Shown in pieces: positions 30,762-32,447 of a stretch of DNA of 32,447 bases. Numbering within the stretch: position 1 is the stretch's first letter; every line of letters begins with the position of its first letter. A model generated the notes under the pieces. That model saw only the letters and a program-made list of their open reading frames with translations. It had not been told where the DNA came from and searched no databases. Source of the DNA: a virus. The position numbers and the translations under genes are program-made. The DNA is taken from positions 1 to 32,447 of IMG/VR virus record IMGVR_UViG_3300046804_004427, one strand, 5' to 3'.

Positions 30762-31431
30762 AGTTCCAAGCATGTTATCCCCAGAGTGGAATGATTATGC
30801 TATGGGATTCTTTACGGAAAAGGAACTAATAGATGGTAATCCGCTAACTGCCGGATTGCGTCGTGTGGCAGAACTATTAATTGGCGAAATTATTTCTAGC
30901 AAGCCAGTACAAGTAAATAGGGTGGAAACCGGTGATCCCATTGGTAAAACTACAGTTATTTATGAAGTACAGTTTCTAGTTAAGAATGGCGATAAAGAAT
31001 ATATTAAAACATATGCTGACGTAGCTGATGTGTGGGCAGGCAACACTGACGATTTATTTGCCGTTCATGCGGCTGCTACAGCCTCCACAAAGGCAGAAGG
31101 TAGAGCATTAAGAAAAGCACTTAAGCTGCGTGTTGTTGCCGCTGAAGAACTCTGCAAGAAAGATGTTTCTCAGTTTTTGAGTCAGCAATCTAATCAGCTT
31201 GATGAAAGAATCAAACCAGAGCAGATAAAATATATTGATATTAATTGTAAGAAATTAAATATTGATGTAGTCAAGTTTATTAATTCTGGCGAGAAGGTAT
31301 ATAATAGTATATACGAGGTTAAGAGGGATACTGCCGCAAAGATGATTGATATTATCAATAAGATCAAACGCGGAGATCAGGAATTAAACAAGGATTTACA
31401 AGGCTATAAAGAAGATTGGAATGAAGCATGA
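30739..31431 (+). CDS. Conserved phage protein, possible recombination mediator/annealing protein, 230 aa
   Basis: GAGG precedes ATG 30739 within the nuclease gene. The N-terminal region PSMLSPEWNDYAMGFFTEKE and the strongly conserved-looking core YADVADVWAGNTDDLFAVHA, ATASTKAEGRALRKALKLR, recall the alanine-rich, basic helix of Rad52/ERF-type annealing proteins, and the C-terminal KPEQIKYIDINCKKLNIDVV...DTAAKMIDIINKIKRG resembles the C-terminal helical domain of such proteins. I cannot prove the family. A less AT-rich codon mix in the first half suggests good expression. ATGA links it to the next gene. Confidence 0.55.
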   Translation: MDKPEESKVPSMLSPEWNDYAMGFFTEKELIDGNPLTAGLRRVAELLIGEIISSKPVQVNRVETGDPIGKTTVIYEVQFLVKNGDKEYIKTYADVADVWAGNTDDLFAVHAAATASTKAEGRALRKALKLRVVAAEELCKKDVSQFLSQQSNQLDERIKPEQIKYIDINCKKLNIDVVKFINSGEKVYNSIYEVKRDTAAKMIDIINKIKRGDQELNKDLQGYKEDWNEA

Positions 31432-31787
31432 AAGTAGAATATTTTGTTAAGCTTGGCGAAAGAAATGTTGTTGTTTCCAATGACTGTGAATCTGACACAG
31501 ACATGTTTAAGTTTCTTCATCATATGCACGAGTTATTTGACGATGCAGTATGTACCAGAAATGGGCAAACATCAGAAAATGTTCGTGTAAATGTAAGAAC
31601 TGACAAGGATGAAAATGAATATTTTGAGATGGTTTGTTTCGATCCAAAGAAGCCAGAATGCCATTATGCTAGGCGTGTCTTTGGTGTGAACAAGAAGGGT
31701 GGTGGATTATTCCCAAAGAATAAGGATGAAGAGGGCAACTGGAAGCCATGGAGAAAGTATAATAAGGAAACCGGCAAGGACGAATGA
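31428..31787 (+). CDS. Conserved-looking small protein, possible partner of the annealing-type protein, 119 aa
   Basis: Coupled by ATGA. The N-terminal half is beta-rich (KVEYFVKLGERNVVVSND) and the C-terminal half has the distinctive segment ARRVFGVNKKGGGLFPKNKD and WKPWRKYNKETGKDE, which I associate with small phage proteins near recombination genes. No catalytic motif is seen. ssDNA or partner binding is a guess from position. Confidence 0.55.
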   Translation: MKVEYFVKLGERNVVVSNDCESDTDMFKFLHHMHELFDDAVCTRNGQTSENVRVNVRTDKDENEYFEMVCFDPKKPECHYARRVFGVNKKGGGLFPKNKDEEGNWKPWRKYNKETGKDE

Positions 31788-31798
31788 TCTAGGAAATA

Positions 31799-31849
31799 GT
31801 GACTTGAGCCAGTGTTATATAATCTCATCTTTTATCTGGCTCTTGTCGC
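31799..31849 (+). other. Long imperfect hairpin just upstream of the tRNA
   Basis: GTGAC at 31799-31803 and GAGCCAG at 31806-31812 pair with CTGGCTC at 31836-31842 and GTCGC at 31845-31849, with a TT/TT internal loop and one T-G pair; the 23-base loop contains TATAAT at 31818-31823. It could be a processing site, a terminator for the upstream run (it lacks a T tract), or a stem around a -10 promoter element. The rest of the 31788-31856 gap is empty. Confidence 0.5.
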
Positions 31850-31856
31850 TATTACT

Positions 31857-31941
31857 GGAGGTTTGGCAGAGAGGTCTAATGCACCGGTTTACTAAACCGA
31901 CGAGGTGAAAACTTCCACAGGTTCGAATCCTGTAGCCTCCG
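31857..31941 (+). tRNA. tRNA-Ser, anticodon ACU
   Basis: A complete class II tRNA folds: acceptor GGAGGTT/AGCCTCC (7 pairs), D stem GCA/TGC, anticodon arm CCGGT-TTACTAA-ACCGA (four pairs plus an outer C-A mismatch), long variable arm (GAGGT/ACTTC), T arm ACAGG-TTCGAAT-CCTGT and discriminator G at 31941. The long variable arm and G73 fit serine. The anticodon is at 31891-31893 (ACT), reading AGU; GCU is the usual form for this codon box. CCA is not encoded. Confidence 0.93.
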
Positions 31942-31959
31942 TTTTAAAAAGGAGATAAT

Positions 31960-32190
31960 ATGAAATACTACAGATTAATATTTAAAAGAGAAAATGATAA
32001 GGCTATGTTCAGTGAAATCATAGAGCAAGATATTTCACAAAAAGATTTAGAATCTATGAATTGGGATGCACCAATAATTAGACATGAAATTGCTGGCCAT
32101 ATACATTTTCTTGCTTTAGACAAAGACTATTTAGATTCTATGCTTCTTGGTATTGGTACATATCAAGCACTAATGGGTATTAACGAATAG
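31960..32190 (+). CDS. Small hypothetical protein, 76 aa
   Basis: AAAGGAGATAATATG gives a very good ribosome-binding site for ATG 31960. The protein (MKYYRLIFKRENDKAMFSEI) begins with a beta strand and basic residues, and has a central EIAGHIHFLALDKDYLDSML segment. No family recognised. Its own strong start signal after the tRNA suggests a separate translation unit. Confidence 0.6.
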   Translation: MKYYRLIFKRENDKAMFSEIIEQDISQKDLESMNWDAPIIRHEIAGHIHFLALDKDYLDSMLLGIGTYQALMGINE

Positions 32191-32197
32191 GTTAATT

Positions 32198-32447
32198 ATG
32201 TCCAATGATAAAAAAACTCCATGCGAGTGTCCAGCCGCTGGCTATTGTAATCGACACGGAATAAATAAGTCACAACATTTGCATAAACTATGCCAAAATC
32301 ATGTTGGCTATTTTAATTTATGGGAGCAATGTCGTGGACCAAAACAAAATCCCAATGATTGCGTAAAAGCTTCACCTGATCAGATAAATACACAAGTACC
32401 GATTGTAAATACACAGGAAGTAGCAAATCAAATACAATTGCCATCCA
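32198..32447 (+). CDS. Cys-rich phage protein, N-terminal part (3' truncated by window edge)
   Basis: Open from ATG 32198 to the window end (83 codons). The first 52 residues hold seven cysteines and two Trp/His-rich stretches (PCECPAAGYCNRHGI, HLHKLCQNHVGYFNLWEQC, RGPKQNPNDC), probably a metal-binding module, then a Gln/Val/Thr linker. I associate this kind of leader with glycosyltransferase-type phage genes; a Cys-rich leader also precedes the GT-A-like domain at 26752. The rest of the gene and its main domain lie outside the window. Confidence 0.65.
   Translation, partial: MSNDKKTPCECPAAGYCNRHGINKSQHLHKLCQNHVGYFNLWEQCRGPKQNPNDCVKASPDQINTQVPIVNTQEVANQIQLPS

Noticed and set aside
1-32447. 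Recoded stop codons (alternative genetic code)
   Set aside because: TAA, TAG and TGA all end well-supported genes at natural family lengths, and no in-frame stop interrupts a recognised protein.

Overview
This window looks like part of a large, AT-rich genome of a tailed bacteriophage. Every gene I can support lies on the + strand, genes are packed end to end (many ATGA or TAATG stop/start overlaps), no gap exceeds about 200 bases, and the content is a classical virulent-phage mix: virion-type proteins, a holin-like protein, a complete replication and recombination set, nucleotide-pool enzymes, glycosyltransferases and one tRNA. TAA, TAG and TGA all act as stops, so the code is standard. The host cannot be read from the sequence. 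Papain-like peptidases and Cys-rich CxCxGTG proteins faintly recall planctomycete-type sequences, but that is only an impression.

Layout. 1-1872: the C-terminal end of a GT4 glycosyltransferase and three small phage proteins without a recognised function. 1872-3678: a tiny ORF, a probable abundant virion protein followed by a strong hairpin terminator, a TM/coiled-coil protein, a Ser/Thr/Gly-rich beta protein and a two-TM holin-like protein. 3683-6799: a papain-like cysteine peptidase, then a tight run of envelope-type proteins (an exported Cys-rich protein, three TM proteins and a membrane-anchored thioredoxin), closed by an intrinsic terminator at 6865-6888. 6916-10564: class Ia ribonucleotide reductase nrdA and nrdB, plus a MazG-like pyrophosphohydrolase. 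10573-13587: a mosaic head-type protein, PhoH, an FmdB-type zinc ribbon and small unknowns. 13591-25122: the replication/recombination block: RecA-like ATPase, PD-(D/E)XK-like nuclease, zinc-ribbon protein, DnaB-like helicase, DnaG-like primase, dNMP kinase, Cas4/RecB-type Fe-S nuclease, a DNA polymerase III alpha split into two ORFs with a DnaQ-type exonuclease gene lying between the halves, an SSB-like protein and a small sigma-70-like factor. 25115-29949: a glycosyltransferase/nucleotidyltransferase cassette. 29934-31787: an EDxHD-like endonuclease and a probable recombination pair. 31857-31941: a tRNA-Ser with the rare ACU anticodon, then a small ORF and the Cys-rich start of a gene that runs off the window.

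How it fits together. The replisome genes could give the phage its own Pol III-type fork (alpha in two pieces, epsilon-like exonuclease, helicase, primase, SSB), fed by ribonucleotide reductase and dNMP kinase, with RecA-like, Cas4-like and annealing-type proteins handling recombination and a sigma factor redirecting transcription. The points I consider most worth follow-up are the alpha/exonuclease/alpha gene sandwich, the exported Cys-rich/thioredoxin envelope run, the zinc ribbon inside a GT4 glycosyltransferase, and the ACU tRNA-Ser.
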